Source: Streptomyces sp. NBC_01551
GTDB taxonomy: Bacteria > Actinomycetota > Actinomycetes > Streptomycetales > Streptomycetaceae
Reading direction: 5' to 3'
Length of the DNA: 64,000 nucleotides
Assembly: GCF_026339935.1 (NCBI RefSeq)
Contig: NZ_JAPEPX010000001.1
Coordinates: 5,421,501 to 5,485,500, forward strand
Shown: one piece after another, positions 36,400 through 45,890 of the stretch
Layout of the letters: every line of letters begins with the position of its first letter
Numbering within the stretch: the stretch's first letter is position 1
Made by a program: the position numbers and the translations under genes
Notes under the pieces: generated by a model
Told to the model about the DNA's origin: nothing
Databases searched by the model: none
The model's input: only the letters and a program-made list of their open reading frames with translations

Positions 36400-37506
36400 A
36401 TGTTCGTCGCATGGAGAGATCTACGGTTCGCCAAGGGGCGGTTCGCCCTCATGGGCTCGGTCGTCCTGCTGATCACGCTGCTGGTCGGCCTGTTGTCCGG
36501 GCTCACCTCCGGACTGGCCCGGGAGAACATCTCGGCCATCACCGCACTGCCCGCCACGCACCTGGCCTTCGCCGCGCCCACCGGGGACCAGAAGGTGTCC
36601 TTCACCAACTCCCAGGTGCCCGAGAGCGCCTGGCGGGCCTGGCGCGAGCGGCCCGGGGTGAAGTCGGCCGAACCGCTCGGCATCCGCACCACCAACGCCG
36701 TCGCCGGTGAGCGCACCGCCGCCGTGTCCGTGTTCGGCGTCGAACCGGCCGGGCGCCTCGCGCCGAAGGGGCCCGCCGCAGGCCCGGGCCCGGGCCTGGC
36801 CCAGGGCCGGGTGGTCCTCACCGAGAAGGCCGCCAAGGAACTCGGCGGGCTCGCCGCGGGCGCCAAGCTCAGGATCGGAGCCCTCGAACTGACGGTGGCC
36901 GCCGTCTCCGGCACCGCCGCCTACAGCCACACCCCCGTCGTCTGGATGGACCTGAACGACTGGCAGCGCATCGGCAACCCCGGCACTTCCCTCGACACCC
37001 TCGCCACCGTCGTCGCCCTCGACGCGACCGGCTCCGCCGACCTCTCCGCCGGGGACGCGGCCGCCGCCACCAAGGCCCAGACCGTCGAAGAGGCCCTCGG
37101 CGCCATAGGGTCGTACCAGGCCGAGAACGGTTCGCTCCAGCTGATGCGCGGGTTCCTCTTCGTCATCTCCGCGCTGGTCATAGGGGCCTTCTTCACCGTG
37201 TGGACGATCCAGCGCAGCGGCGACGTCGCCGTCCTGAAGGCACTGGGTGCCTCCACTCCGTACCTGCTGCGGGACGCCCTCGGACAGGCCGTCGTGATGC
37301 TGGCCGTCGGCACCGGGATCGGCACCGCCCTCGCCGCCGGCTTCGGCGCGCTGATCAGCGGCGGCGACGTGCCCTTCGTGCTCGACGCCGCGACCGTGCT
37401 CGTCCCCGCCGCGATCATGATCGTGCTCGGCGCGCTGGGAGCAGCCCTGTCCATCCGGCGGATCACCGCCGTCGATCCCCTGACCGCCCTCGGGAGCGCC
37501 CGATGA
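36400..37506 (+). CDS. ABC transporter permease (MacB/FtsX type)
   Basis: 368 aa from the ATG at 36400 (GGTGGGG upstream). One N-terminal membrane helix (LMGSVVLLITLLVGLLSGLTSGL), a ~210-residue extracellular domain, then three helices near the C-terminus (LFVISALVIGAFFTVW and others), the FtsX/MacB layout. It ends in the ATGA overlap with the ATPase gene. Such exporters in Firmicutes and Actinobacteria often move peptides or act in stress sensing with a two-component system like the one divergent from it. Confidence 0.88.
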   Translation: MFVAWRDLRFAKGRFALMGSVVLLITLLVGLLSGLTSGLARENISAITALPATHLAFAAPTGDQKVSFTNSQVPESAWRAWRERPGVKSAEPLGIRTTNAVAGERTAAVSVFGVEPAGRLAPKGPAAGPGPGLAQGRVVLTEKAAKELGGLAAGAKLRIGALELTVAAVSGTAAYSHTPVVWMDLNDWQRIGNPGTSLDTLATVVALDATGSADLSAGDAAAATKAQTVEEALGAIGSYQAENGSLQLMRGFLFVISALVIGAFFTVWTIQRSGDVAVLKALGASTPYLLRDALGQAVVMLAVGTGIGTALAAGFGALISGGDVPFVLDAATVLVPAAIMIVLGALGAALSIRRITAVDPLTALGSAR

Positions 37507-38186
37507 CCCTGCTCGTGCACGACGTCACGCTCACCTACCCGGACGGCGACGGCCGCCTCACCGCGCTGGACGCGGTCCGCCTGGAGGTGCCCGCCGGCAC
37601 GCTGACGGCGGTGATCGGACCCTCCGGCTCCGGCAAGTCCAGCCTGCTCGCCGTCGCCGCCACACTGGTCACCCCGGACTCCGGGCAGGTGGTGGTGGCG
37701 GGCGAGGACACCGCGCGGCTCAGCGCCGCCGAGAAGTCGGCGCTGCGCCGCGAGAGGATCGGCATCGTCTTCCAGCAGCCGAACCTGCTGGCCTCGCTGA
37801 CCGCCGCCGAGCAGCTCCAGGTCATGGCCCACCTCTCCGGCAGGCCCTCCCGGCAGCTGCGCCGGCGCGCGCTGGAGCTGCTGGAGGCGGTGGGCCTGGC
37901 CGACAAGGCCGACAAGCGCCCCCACCAGCTCTCCGGAGGGCAGCGCCAGCGCGTCAACATCGCCCGCGCGCTGATGAACGAGCCCGCCGTGCTGCTCGTC
38001 GACGAGCCCACCAGCGCCCTCGACCACGAGCGGGGCGCGGCGATACTCGACCTCCTGGTCACCCTGACCCGCGAGCGCTCCACCGCCACGGTGCTGGTCA
38101 CCCACGACCACGCCCACCTGGAGCGGATGGACCGTACGGCGACCATGACGGACGGCCGCCTGACGCAGCCGGTCCCCGCCTCCTGA
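37503..38186 (+). CDS. ABC transporter ATP-binding protein (MacB/LolD type)
   Basis: 227 aa. Walker [10 protein letters not shown] (about residues 40-48), Q-loop VFQQPNLL, signature LSGGQRQRVNIARAL, Walker [13 protein letters not shown] and H-loop VLVTHDHAHL are complete. It pairs with the permease it overlaps by 4 bases. A terminator follows. Confidence 0.95.
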   Translation: MTLLVHDVTLTYPDGDGRLTALDAVRLEVPAGTLTAVIGPSGSGKSSLLAVAATLVTPDSGQVVVAGEDTARLSAAEKSALRRERIGIVFQQPNLLASLTAAEQLQVMAHLSGRPSRQLRRRALELLEAVGLADKADKRPHQLSGGQRQRVNIARALMNEPAVLLVDEPTSALDHERGAAILDLLVTLTRERSTATVLVTHDHAHLERMDRTATMTDGRLTQPVPAS

Positions 38187-38206
38187 CGCCGGGAAGCGGC
38201 TGCACG

Positions 38207-38247
38207 AAGGCCCCGGCCGCCCCTGATCCAGGGGTGGCCGGGGCCTT
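38207..38247. terminator. Bidirectional terminator hairpin
   Basis: A 12-bp stem (38207-38218 with 38236-38247) with nested CCCCTG/CAGGGG and a TTT end, between the ABC genes and the convergent allR. Confidence 0.85.
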
Positions 38248-38272
38248 TGCGGACGTCCTCGCGCGGGGGCCG

Positions 38273-39076
38273 CTACGCCGGGCTCTGGCTCTGCAGCGCC
38301 ACCGACAGCTCGGCCGCGACGCCCTGCAGGATCGGCACGAAGGACTCGGCCACCGCCTCGGTCACCCGGCCCGCCGGGCCCGAGATGGAGATCGCGGCGG
38401 CGGTCGGCGAGTTCGGCACCGACACGGCGAGGCAGCGGACTCCTATCTCCTGCTCGTTGTCGTCGACCGCGTAGCCCGTCTTGCGGACCTGCTCCAGCGC
38501 CTCCAGGAAGCCCTCGGGCGTGGTGATGGTCTTCTCGGTCGCGGCCGGCATCCCGGTGCGCGCCAGCAGCGCCCGTACCTCGTCGGCGGGGGTGTACGCG
38601 AGCAGCGCCTTGCCCACGCCGGTGGAGTGCGGCAGCACGCGGCGGCCGACCTCGGTGAACATGCGCATCGAGTGCTTGGACGGCACCTGGGCGACGTAGA
38701 CGATCTCGTCCCCGTCGAGCAGGGCCATGTTCGCGGTCTCGCCCGTCTCCTCGACCAGCCGGGCGAGGTACGGGCGGGCCCACGTGCCCAGCAGCCGCGA
38801 CGCGGACTCGCCGAGGCGGATCAGCCGGGGGCCGAGGGAGTACCGTCGATTGGGCTGCTGCCGGACGTAGCCGCACGCCACGAGGGTGCGCATGAGGCGG
38901 TGGATGGTGGGCAGCGGGAGACCGCTGGCGGCGGAGAGCTCGCTGAGGCCGACTTCGCCCCCGGCGTCGGCCATGCGTTCGAGCAGATCGAAGGCGCGCT
39001 CAAGGGACTGGACGCCACCGCTGGCGGCGGTGGGCTTGGCGGAAGCGTCGGTGGTGCTGGCGCTGGACGTCGGCAC
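38273..39076 (-). CDS. allR: IclR-family regulator, AllR-type
   Basis: 267 aa. N-terminal winged HTH (about residues 22-80: VQSLERAFDLLERM...LSAASGLPLPTIHRLMRTLVACGYV) and C-terminal IclR effector domain (GETANMALLDGDEIVYV, STGVGKALLA, GYAVDDNEQEIGVRCLAVSV). It is divergent from allB-alc, as AllR is in S. coelicolor, where AllR is reported to repress the allantoin-pathway genes. The effector there and elsewhere is a pathway intermediate such as allantoin or glyoxylate; not readable here. The paired 15-bp operators are its likely sites. Confidence 0.88.
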   Translation of the reverse strand: MPTSSASTTDASAKPTAASGGVQSLERAFDLLERMADAGGEVGLSELSAASGLPLPTIHRLMRTLVACGYVRQQPNRRYSLGPRLIRLGESASRLLGTWARPYLARLVEETGETANMALLDGDEIVYVAQVPSKHSMRMFTEVGRRVLPHSTGVGKALLAYTPADEVRALLARTGMPAATEKTITTPEGFLEALEQVRKTGYAVDDNEQEIGVRCLAVSVPNSPTAAAISISGPAGRVTEAVAESFVPILQGVAAELSVALQSQSPA

Positions 39077-39403
39077 GGCGCGGTCCTTTCGGTGCTGGCA
39101 GGCAAGGAATCAGCCTACCGGTCGGTCGACATCGGCCCTAGAGCCGGGGCGATGCCGTCCCCGCCGGTCAGAGGGGGTTTGTCCGGGTGGTGGACGTCCT
39201 CGGGAAGTTACCTGCCCGTTCCCCGGTGGTGATAGCTACATTCTGGATAGTGAAATCTTAATTCCATCCTGTGGAAACATCCAATTGCGGTGCGCGCGTG
39301 TCAGTGGTCCGTCCGGTCACTCTTGACTGGCCCCGGATCGCGGTGAAGACTCCGTCAACAGAACGTTGAATTTCGCTCTGTGGAAGTAGATGGGGAGGTT
39401 CCG
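39077..39403. promoter_or_regulatory. allR-allB intergenic control region (327 bp)
   Basis: No gene lies here. It holds the paired operator TTCTGGATAGTGAAA (39241-39255) and TTCCATCCTGTGGAA (39262-39276), just after a possible -10 (TAGCTA, 39233-39238). Nearer allB, a TCAACA-N3-CGTTGA palindrome (39355-39369, one mismatch) abuts a further 15-bp half-conserved copy (39371-39385). That arrangement copies the aceB promoter. TTGAAT (39366-39371) could be a -35 of a proximal promoter, but no good -10 follows. Confidence 0.65.
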
Positions 39404-40747
39404 GTGGCCGACGTGGCTGTGGAACTGGTACTGCGCTCGACGCGCGTCATCACCCCCGAGGGGACGCGCGCCGCCTCGGTGGCCGTCGCCGGCGGGAAGA
39501 TCACGGCCGTGCTCGCCCACGACGCCGAGGTACCGGCCGGAGCCCGGCTGGAGGACTTCGGCGACGACGTCCTGCTCCCCGGCCTGGTCGACACCCACGT
39601 CCACGTGAACGACCCGGGCCGCACCGAGTGGGAGGGCTTCTGGACGGCCACCCGCGCCGCCGCGGCCGGAGGCATCACCACGATCCTCGACATGCCCCTC
39701 AACTCCCTGCCGCCGACCACCACCGTCGACCACCTGCGCGTCAAGCAGGACGTCGCCCGCACCAAGGCGCACGTGGACGTCGGCTTCTGGGGCGGCGCGC
39801 TGCCGGACAACGTCAAGGACCTGCGCCCGCTGCACGACGCCGGCGTCTACGGCTTCAAGTGCTTCCTGTCGCCGTCGGGCGTCGACGAGTTCCCCCAGCT
39901 CGACCAGGAGCAGCTGGCCACCTCCCTCGCCGAGATCACCGGCTTCGGCGGCCTGCTGATCGTGCACGCGGAGGACCCGCACCACCTGGAGTCGGCGCCG
40001 CAGCACCCGGGCCCCAAGTACGCCGACTTCCTGGCGTCGCGGCCCAAGGACGCCGAGAACACCGCGATCCAGAACCTGATCGACCAGGCCAGGCGGCTGA
40101 ACGCCCGCGTCCACGTCCTGCACCTGTCGTCCTCCGACGCGCTGCCGCTGATCGCCGCCGCCAAGGCCGAGGGCGTCCGGATCACCGTCGAGTCCTGCCC
40201 GCACTTCCTCACCCTGACCGCCGAGGAAATCCCGGACGGCGCCACCGAGTTCAAGTGCTGCCCGCCCATCCGCGAGGCCGCGAACCAGGACCTCCTGTGG
40301 GACGCGCTGGCCGACGGCACCATCGACTGCATCGTCTCCGACCACTCGCCCTCCACCGCGGACCTCAAGACCGGCGACTTCGCCACCGCGTGGGGCGGCA
40401 TCTCCTCCCTCCAGCTGGGCCTCCCCGCGATCTGGACCGAGGCGAAGCGGCGCGGCCGCACCCTCGAGGACGTCGTCCGCTGGATGTCCGCAGCCCCGGC
40501 CGCGCTGGCCGGACTGGACGCCAAGGGCGCGATCGAGGCCGGCCGCGACGCCGACTTCGCCGTCCTGGCCCCCGACGAGACCTTCACCGTGGACCCCGCG
40601 GAGCTGCACCACCGCAACCAGGTCACGGCGTACGCGGGCAAGACCCTGCACGGCGTCGTGAAGTCCACCTGGCTGCGCGGTACGCGGATCGCCGACCACG
40701 GCACCCCGACCGAGCCCACCGGCCGACTCCTTGAAAGGCAGAACTGA
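39404..40747 (+). CDS. allB: Allantoinase
   Basis: 447 aa cyclic amidohydrolase (dihydroorotase/hydantoinase type) that opens allantoin to allantoate. Metal and active-site motifs: [29 protein letters not shown] with the Lys that is carboxylated, [16 protein letters not shown] and CIVSDHSPS. The GTG at 39404 is chosen (GGGGAGG 5 bases upstream). The longer start at 39380 would lie inside the operator. Two bases separate it from alc. Confidence 0.95.
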   Translation: MADVAVELVLRSTRVITPEGTRAASVAVAGGKITAVLAHDAEVPAGARLEDFGDDVLLPGLVDTHVHVNDPGRTEWEGFWTATRAAAAGGITTILDMPLNSLPPTTTVDHLRVKQDVARTKAHVDVGFWGGALPDNVKDLRPLHDAGVYGFKCFLSPSGVDEFPQLDQEQLATSLAEITGFGGLLIVHAEDPHHLESAPQHPGPKYADFLASRPKDAENTAIQNLIDQARRLNARVHVLHLSSSDALPLIAAAKAEGVRITVESCPHFLTLTAEEIPDGATEFKCCPPIREAANQDLLWDALADGTIDCIVSDHSPSTADLKTGDFATAWGGISSLQLGLPAIWTEAKRRGRTLEDVVRWMSAAPAALAGLDAKGAIEAGRDADFAVLAPDETFTVDPAELHHRNQVTAYAGKTLHGVVKSTWLRGTRIADHGTPTEPTGRLLERQN

Positions 40748-40749
40748 CA

Positions 40750-41862
40750 GTGGCGATTGAATCCTTCACCGGTAACGCGAACCCGTACGGAGGCGGCGAC
40801 CCGTACGCCGACTACCGCACGGCCGAGTTCCCGTTCACCCAGTACGCGAACCTCGCCGACCGTCAGCTCGGAGCCGGTGTCATCGCCGCCAACGACGAGT
40901 TCTTCGCCCAGCGCGAGAACCTGCTGATCTCCGAGGCCGCGCACTTCGACCCCGAGGACTTCGGGCACAAGGGCAAGGTCATGGACGGCTGGGAGACCCG
41001 CCGCCGCCGCGGCGTCTCCGCCACGCAGCCCTGGCCGACCGCCGAGGACCACGACTGGGCCCTCGTGCGCCTGGGCGCCCCCGGCGTCATCCGCGGCATC
41101 GTCGTCGACACCGCCCACTTCCGCGGCAACATGCCGCAGGCCGTCTCGATCGAGGGCACCTCCGTCGAGGGTGCCCCGACGCCCGAGGAACTCCTCGGCG
41201 ACGACGTGAAGTGGACGACCCTCGTCCCGCGCACCCCCGTCGGCGGCCACGCGGCCAACGGCTTCGAGGTCACCGCCGAGCAGCGCTTCACTCACCTGCG
41301 CGTCAACCAGCACCCCGACGGCGGCATCGCCCGCCTGCGGGTCTACGGCGAGGTCCTGCCCGACCCGAAGTGGCTCGCCGCGCTCGGCTCGTTCGACGTG
41401 GTCGCGCTGGAGAACGGCGGCGCCGTCCAGGACGCCTCCAACCGCTTCTACTCCCCGCCGACCAACACCATCAACCCGGGCCGCTCCCGCAAGATGGACG
41501 ACGGCTGGGAGACCGCGCGCCGCCGCGACAACGGCAACGACTGGATCCGCTACCAGCTCGTCGCCGAGTCGGCGGTCCGCGCCGTCGAGATCGACACCGC
41601 GTACCTCAAGGGCAACTCGGCCGGCTGGGCCTCGCTGTCCGTCAAGACCGGCGAGGAGGGCGAGTGGCAGGAGTTCCTGCCGCGGACCCGCCTGCAGCCC
41701 GACACCAACCACCGCTTCGTGCTGGACGCCCCGGCGGTCGGCACCCACGTGCGGATCGACATCTTCCCGGACGGCGGCTTCTCCCGCCTGCGGCTGTTCG
41801 GTTCGCTGACGGAGACCGGCGCGGCGGCGCTCGCCGCCCGCCACCAGGAGCTGGGCGGCTGA
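40750..41862 (+). CDS. alc: Allantoicase
   Basis: 370 aa with two allantoicase repeats: residues ~30-190 and ~205-360 each hold the conserved 'K-MDxGWETxRRR' motif (KVMDGWETRRRR; KMDDGWETARRR) and a strand 'GxxRLRxxG' (GGIARLRVYG; GGFSRLRLFG). It cleaves allantoate to ureidoglycolate and urea. GTG start 2 bases after the allB stop. The protein directs the urea-releasing (not ammonia-releasing) branch. Confidence 0.95.
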   Translation: MAIESFTGNANPYGGGDPYADYRTAEFPFTQYANLADRQLGAGVIAANDEFFAQRENLLISEAAHFDPEDFGHKGKVMDGWETRRRRGVSATQPWPTAEDHDWALVRLGAPGVIRGIVVDTAHFRGNMPQAVSIEGTSVEGAPTPEELLGDDVKWTTLVPRTPVGGHAANGFEVTAEQRFTHLRVNQHPDGGIARLRVYGEVLPDPKWLAALGSFDVVALENGGAVQDASNRFYSPPTNTINPGRSRKMDDGWETARRRDNGNDWIRYQLVAESAVRAVEIDTAYLKGNSAGWASLSVKTGEEGEWQEFLPRTRLQPDTNHRFVLDAPAVGTHVRIDIFPDGGFSRLRLFGSLTETGAAALAARHQELGG

Positions 41863-41881
41863 CGCCACCCCTCCCACTGGC

Positions 41882-41909
41882 TGCCCCGGGGGCCGACACC
41901 CCCGGGGCA
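41882..41909 (+). terminator. allB-alc terminator
   Basis: An 11-bp perfect stem (41882-41892 with 41899-41909) with a 6-base loop, 20 bases after the alc stop. Confidence 0.8.
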
Positions 41910-41980
41910 CTCGTGTGCCCGGGCCGCCGGGCCCGCCGGGCCGCCTGCCCCGGGCCTGCCCCGGCCCTGCCCCGGTCCCG

Positions 41981-42709
41981 CTACGCGGCGTGGCCGCCGT
42001 CGACGGAGAACTCGGCGCCCGTGACGTACCCGGCGTCCGCTCCCGCGAGGAACGACACCATCGCCGCCACCTCCTCCGGGCGCGCGAAGCGGCCGAGCGC
42101 GGTCAGCGCGCTCTGCGGGGCCGCGTAGGGGCCGTCGGCCGGGTTCATGTCCGTGTCCACCGGGCCCGGGTGGACGAGGTTGGCGGTGATCCCGCGCTCG
42201 CCGAGTTCCCGGGCGAGGGCCTTGGTCAGGCCGCTCAGCGCGGCCTTGCTCATCGCGTACAGGGTGCCGCCGGGGCCGGGGACCCGCTGGGTCATGCAGC
42301 TGCCCACGGTGATGATCCGCCCGCCGGGGCCCATCCGGCCGGCGGCGGCCTGGGCGGCGAGGAACGCGCCGCGGACGTTGACCGCCAGCACCCGGTCCAC
42401 GTCGGGCAGTGCGAGCGCCTCCAGCGGCCCGAGCACGCCGACGCCGGCGTTGTTGACCAGCACGTCGAGCCGGCCGAGGCCGCGTACGGTCTCCTCCACC
42501 GCAGCGTCGGTGTCCGCCGGGGCGGCCGCGTCGGCCCGTACCGCCAGGCCGCGCCGGCCGAGGGCCTCGACCTTGCCGACGACCTCGGCCGCCGCGCGGG
42601 CGTCGTTGACGTAGGTGATCGCGACGTCGATGCCGTCCTGCGCGAGACGCAGGGCCGTCGCGGCTCCGATGCCGCGGCTGCCGCCGGTGATGAGTGCCAC
42701 GGTGTTCAT
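41981..42709 (-). CDS. Short-chain dehydrogenase/reductase
   Basis: 242 aa classical SDR: cofactor loop TGGSRGIGAAT (about residues 8-18), NNAG (LVNNAGVG), catalytic Ser (ITVGSCMT) and YAMSK with catalytic Tyr/Lys. It looks like a 3-oxoacyl-ACP reductase-like paralogue; the substrate is unknown. The ATG at 42709 has GAGGAACCACC before it. The reading frame continues upstream antisense to another gene but without meaning. Confidence 0.9.
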   Translation of the reverse strand: MNTVALITGGSRGIGAATALRLAQDGIDVAITYVNDARAAAEVVGKVEALGRRGLAVRADAAAPADTDAAVEETVRGLGRLDVLVNNAGVGVLGPLEALALPDVDRVLAVNVRGAFLAAQAAAGRMGPGGRIITVGSCMTQRVPGPGGTLYAMSKAALSGLTKALARELGERGITANLVHPGPVDTDMNPADGPYAAPQSALTALGRFARPEEVAAMVSFLAGADAGYVTGAEFSVDGGHAA

Positions 42710-42893
42710 GGTGGTTCCTCCCCTTGTCGGTCCATTTATCGTTGCGGGTTCAATGAAACCGGGGCGGGGGAGTGGGCGCTGGCCGGAATCCGACGTGGCG
42801 TTCGCGCGTGCCGCGCCGATGAGTCCCGGGCCGCCGGGGAGTCTGAACCGGTACAGGCGACACGGAGCGACTTGGAGCGAGGAGCGCAGAGCC

Positions 42894-43514
42894 ATGGGCA
42901 AGCTGACCGTCACCACCTTCGTCACGCTCGACGGAGTGATGCAGGGACCCGGTGGGCCGGAGGAGGACACCAGCGACGGCTTCGCGTACGGCGGGTGGGT
43001 GGTGCCGTACGCCTCCGAGGGCATGGGCGAGTTCATGGTCGAGGTCTTCGACCGCGCCGAGGCGTTCCTGCTGGGGCGCCGGACGTACGAGATCTTCGCG
43101 GGGTACTGGCCGGAGCACGACGACCCGGCCGACCCGATCGCGAGCCGGCTGAACCGGCTGCCGAAGTTCGTGGCGACGGCGTCACTGAAGGAGCCGGCGG
43201 CGTGGGAGGCGACGACGTTCATCGACGGGGAGCACCTGCAGGCGGAGATCGTACGGGTCAAGGACGCGATGGAGGGGGAGCTCCAGGTCCACGGCAGCGG
43301 CGCGCTGGTGCGGTGGCTGCTGGCGCGGGACCTGGTGGAGGAACTGAACCTGCTGGTGTTCCCGGTGTTCCTGGGGGCGGGGCGGAAGCTGTTCTCGACG
43401 GGCGGGCTGCCGACGTCCTGCGAGCTGCTCAGCTCGCGCACGACGGCTTCGGGGATCGCGATCCACACCTACCGCCCGTCGGGCCGCGCCACGTTCGCCA
43501 CCTTCGCCGACTGA
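42894..43514 (+). CDS. RibD C-terminal / dihydrofolate reductase-like protein
   Basis: 206 aa (ATG at 42894; GGAG 9 bases upstream). MGKLTVTTFVTLDGVMQGPG is the typical start of YyaP/RibD-C family proteins; FLLGRRTYEIFAGYW and QVHGSGALVRWLLARDLVEELNLLVFPVFLGAGRKLF are also diagnostic. NADPH-dependent reductase fold; the physiological substrate of this family is generally unknown. Divergent from the SDR across 184 bases. Confidence 0.88.
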   Translation: MGKLTVTTFVTLDGVMQGPGGPEEDTSDGFAYGGWVVPYASEGMGEFMVEVFDRAEAFLLGRRTYEIFAGYWPEHDDPADPIASRLNRLPKFVATASLKEPAAWEATTFIDGEHLQAEIVRVKDAMEGELQVHGSGALVRWLLARDLVEELNLLVFPVFLGAGRKLFSTGGLPTSCELLSSRTTASGIAIHTYRPSGRATFATFAD

Positions 43515-43631
43515 CCCCGGACCCCCGCGGAAAAGGGTCGCCCGGGCAAGATCGGGTCCGGTAGCTTGGCCGGGCACGTGTGCGAGCCGCCGATGTCTCC
43601 ACTGCCGTCCCGCACCGATGGAGACCCCTCA

Positions 43632-44594
43632 GTGAGCTCAGCCGCTCTCGCCGTGCCCACCGCCCCGCCCCGCAGGGCATGGGTCGCGGATCTGCCCGTG
43701 CTCGCCGTCGCCGTGGTGTGGGGCGGGAGTTATCTCGCCGCGAAGGGGATCACCACCGCCCACACCGTCATCGCCGTCCTCGTGCTCCGCTTCGGCGTCG
43801 TGCTGCCGGTGCTGGTCGGCGCCGGGTGGAGGCGGCTGCGGGCGCTGAGCCCCCGGCAGGTCCGCGGCGGGGCCCTCCTCGGGCTGGTGCTCGGCGGGAT
43901 CTTCATCCTGGAGACCTACGGCGTCGTCCACACCTCCGCCACGAACGCCGGTCTGATCATCAGTCTGACCATGATCTTCACGCCCCTCGCCGAGGCGGCC
44001 GTCCGCCGCGCCCGGCCCTCCGCCGCCTTCCTCGGCGCCGCCGGGGTCTCCGTCGCCGGTGTCGTCCTGCTTACCCAGGGCGGCGGGTTCACCGCCCCCA
44101 GCCTCGGCGACCTGCTGATCCTCGGCGCCGCCCTCGCCCGTACCCTCAACGTGCTGCTGACCGCCCGGATCAAGGCCGTCCAGGACGCAGACTCGCTCTC
44201 CCTCACCACCGTCCAGCTCGGCGGCGCCCTCGCCGTGTTCGCCGTACTCGCGGCCCTGCCCGGCACCGGCGAGAACCCCTGGTCCGTCGCCGCCGGGTTC
44301 GGGCCCGCCGAATGGGCCGGGCTCGCGTTCCTCTCCGTCTTCTGCACCCTCTTCGCGTTCTTCGTGCAGATGTGGGCCGTCCGCCGGACCTCGCCCTCCC
44401 GCGTCAGCCTGCTGCTCGGCACCGAGCCCCTGTGGGCGGCCGCCGCCGGCATCGCCATCGGCGGGGAGCACCTCGGCCCGGCCGGCTTCGCGGGCGCCGC
44501 GCTGGTGCTGGCCGGCACGGCCTGGGGCAGGCGCGCCGCGCACCCCGCCCAAGACCCCGCGGGACTGTCCGGAAAACGTCGCGTGCCCGCGTGA
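43632..44594 (+). CDS. EamA/DMT-family transporter
   Basis: 320 aa, about ten membrane helices in two EamA repeats (PVLAVAVVWGGSYLAAKG start; GTEPLWAAAAGIAIGGEHLG near the end), the drug/metabolite exporter family. The GTG at 43632 is chosen (GGAG 8 bases upstream) over the ATG at 43593, which has no ribosome-binding site. Substrate unknown. It lies 22 bases before the P450 gene, which however has its own leaderless-type start. Confidence 0.85.
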   Translation: MSSAALAVPTAPPRRAWVADLPVLAVAVVWGGSYLAAKGITTAHTVIAVLVLRFGVVLPVLVGAGWRRLRALSPRQVRGGALLGLVLGGIFILETYGVVHTSATNAGLIISLTMIFTPLAEAAVRRARPSAAFLGAAGVSVAGVVLLTQGGGFTAPSLGDLLILGAALARTLNVLLTARIKAVQDADSLSLTTVQLGGALAVFAVLAALPGTGENPWSVAAGFGPAEWAGLAFLSVFCTLFAFFVQMWAVRRTSPSRVSLLLGTEPLWAAAAGIAIGGEHLGPAGFAGAALVLAGTAWGRRAAHPAQDPAGLSGKRRVPA

Positions 44595-44616
44595 ACGCCG
44601 GTCGTACTGTGGCCCA

Positions 44617-45810
44617 ATGCCTGTTGTGGACATCAGCGCGAACGCCGAGGGCTTCCGAGCCGACCCGTACCCGTTCTACGCACGCCTGCGCGCCGCGGGC
44701 CCCGTCCACCGGATCGCCGCCCCCTCTCCCGAGTACGAACCCTGCTGGCTCGTCGTCGGGTACGAGGAGGGCCGCCTGGCCCTCAACCGCCCCGGCCTGT
44801 CGAAGGACTGGCGCGGCTCCGACCTGTTCGCGACCGGCCTGGCCACCGCCGTCAACGCGAACATGCTGGAGTCCGACCCGCCTCAGCACACCCGGCTGCG
44901 CCGCCTGGTCGCCCGCGAGTTCACCGCCCGCCGCGTCGAGGCCCTGCGCCCCCGCGTCGAGCGGATCACCCACGACCTGCTCGACGCGATGGCCGCCCGC
45001 CCGGAGCGCTCCGCCGACCTGATCGAGGCCCTCGCGTTCCCGCTGCCGATGACCGTCATCTGCGAGCTCCTCGGCGTCCCGGACCTCGACCGCGCCCGCT
45101 TCAGCCACTGGTCCAGCGAGGTCGTGGCGCCCACCAGCTCCGCCCCGGACAACACCGCGCACCGTGAACTCGGCGCCTACCTCGCCGAGCTCGTCGAGGC
45201 CAAGTCCAAGAGCCCGGGCGAGGACCTCCTCGGCGCCCTGATCCGCACCAGGGACGAAGACGGCGACTCCCTCTCGCCCGACGAGCTGATCGGCATGGCC
45301 TTCCTGCTGCTGGTCGCGGGCCACGAGACCACCGTCAACCTGATCTCCAACGGAGTCCGGGCCCTGTTCGCCCACCCCGCACAGCTCGCCGACCTGCGCG
45401 CCGACTACGACGGCCTGCTCGGCGGGGCCGTCGAGGAGATGCTCCGCTACGACGGCCCGGTACAGAACGCGACGTTCCGCTACGCCCGCGAGGACGTGGA
45501 GATCGCCGGGACGGCCATCCCGGCCGGCGCCACCGTCATGGTCTGCCTGGCCGCCGCCGACCGGGACCCCGGCCGGTTCCCGGAGCCCGACCGGTTCGAC
45601 ATCCGCCGCGCCCCGCAGGGCCACCTCGCCTTCGGGCACGGCCTGCACTTCTGCATCGGCGCCCCGCTGGCCCGGATGGAGGGCCGCATCGCGATCCGGG
45701 CCCTGCTGGAACGTTTCCCCGACCTCGCGGAAGATCCCGCCGGCGGCCCGCCGCTCTGGCTCCCGGGCAGCCTGATGCGGGGCGTGAGCCGGCTCCCGGT
45801 GCGCTGGTAG
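44617..45810 (+). CDS. Cytochrome P450 (CYP107-like)
   Basis: 397 aa soluble bacterial P450. I-helix AGHETTVNL, K-helix EEMLRYDGP, and heme ligand loop FGHGLHFCIGAPLAR are all present; 'EEMLRY' and 'HETT' suit CYP107/105-type. A TACTGT box (44605-44610) ends 6 bases before the ATG, so the mRNA is probably leaderless. It needs external ferredoxin, not encoded nearby. Substrate unknown; no biosynthetic cluster surrounds it. Confidence 0.92.
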   Translation: MPVVDISANAEGFRADPYPFYARLRAAGPVHRIAAPSPEYEPCWLVVGYEEGRLALNRPGLSKDWRGSDLFATGLATAVNANMLESDPPQHTRLRRLVAREFTARRVEALRPRVERITHDLLDAMAARPERSADLIEALAFPLPMTVICELLGVPDLDRARFSHWSSEVVAPTSSAPDNTAHRELGAYLAELVEAKSKSPGEDLLGALIRTRDEDGDSLSPDELIGMAFLLLVAGHETTVNLISNGVRALFAHPAQLADLRADYDGLLGGAVEEMLRYDGPVQNATFRYAREDVEIAGTAIPAGATVMVCLAAADRDPGRFPEPDRFDIRRAPQGHLAFGHGLHFCIGAPLARMEGRIAIRALLERFPDLAEDPAGGPPLWLPGSLMRGVSRLPVRW

Positions 45811-45830
45811 CCGCCCGGATGCCGTTCGGA

Positions 45831-45890
45831 CCAGGGCCCGGGAAGCGCCGCCGGGCCTCGTCAGGGCCCGGGGAAGGCCGCCGGGCCCCG
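45831..45890. repeat. Imperfect 30-bp tandem duplication
   Basis: Two adjacent 30-bp units (45831-45860, 45861-45890) differ at a few positions. They fill the space between the P450 and the stop of the convergent dehydrogenase gene. Confidence 0.6.

Noticed and set aside
44617..45810. Part of a secondary-metabolite cluster
   Set aside because: The P450 is flanked by an exporter and a dehydrogenase of unrelated type; no synthase, ferredoxin or tailoring gene adjoins.
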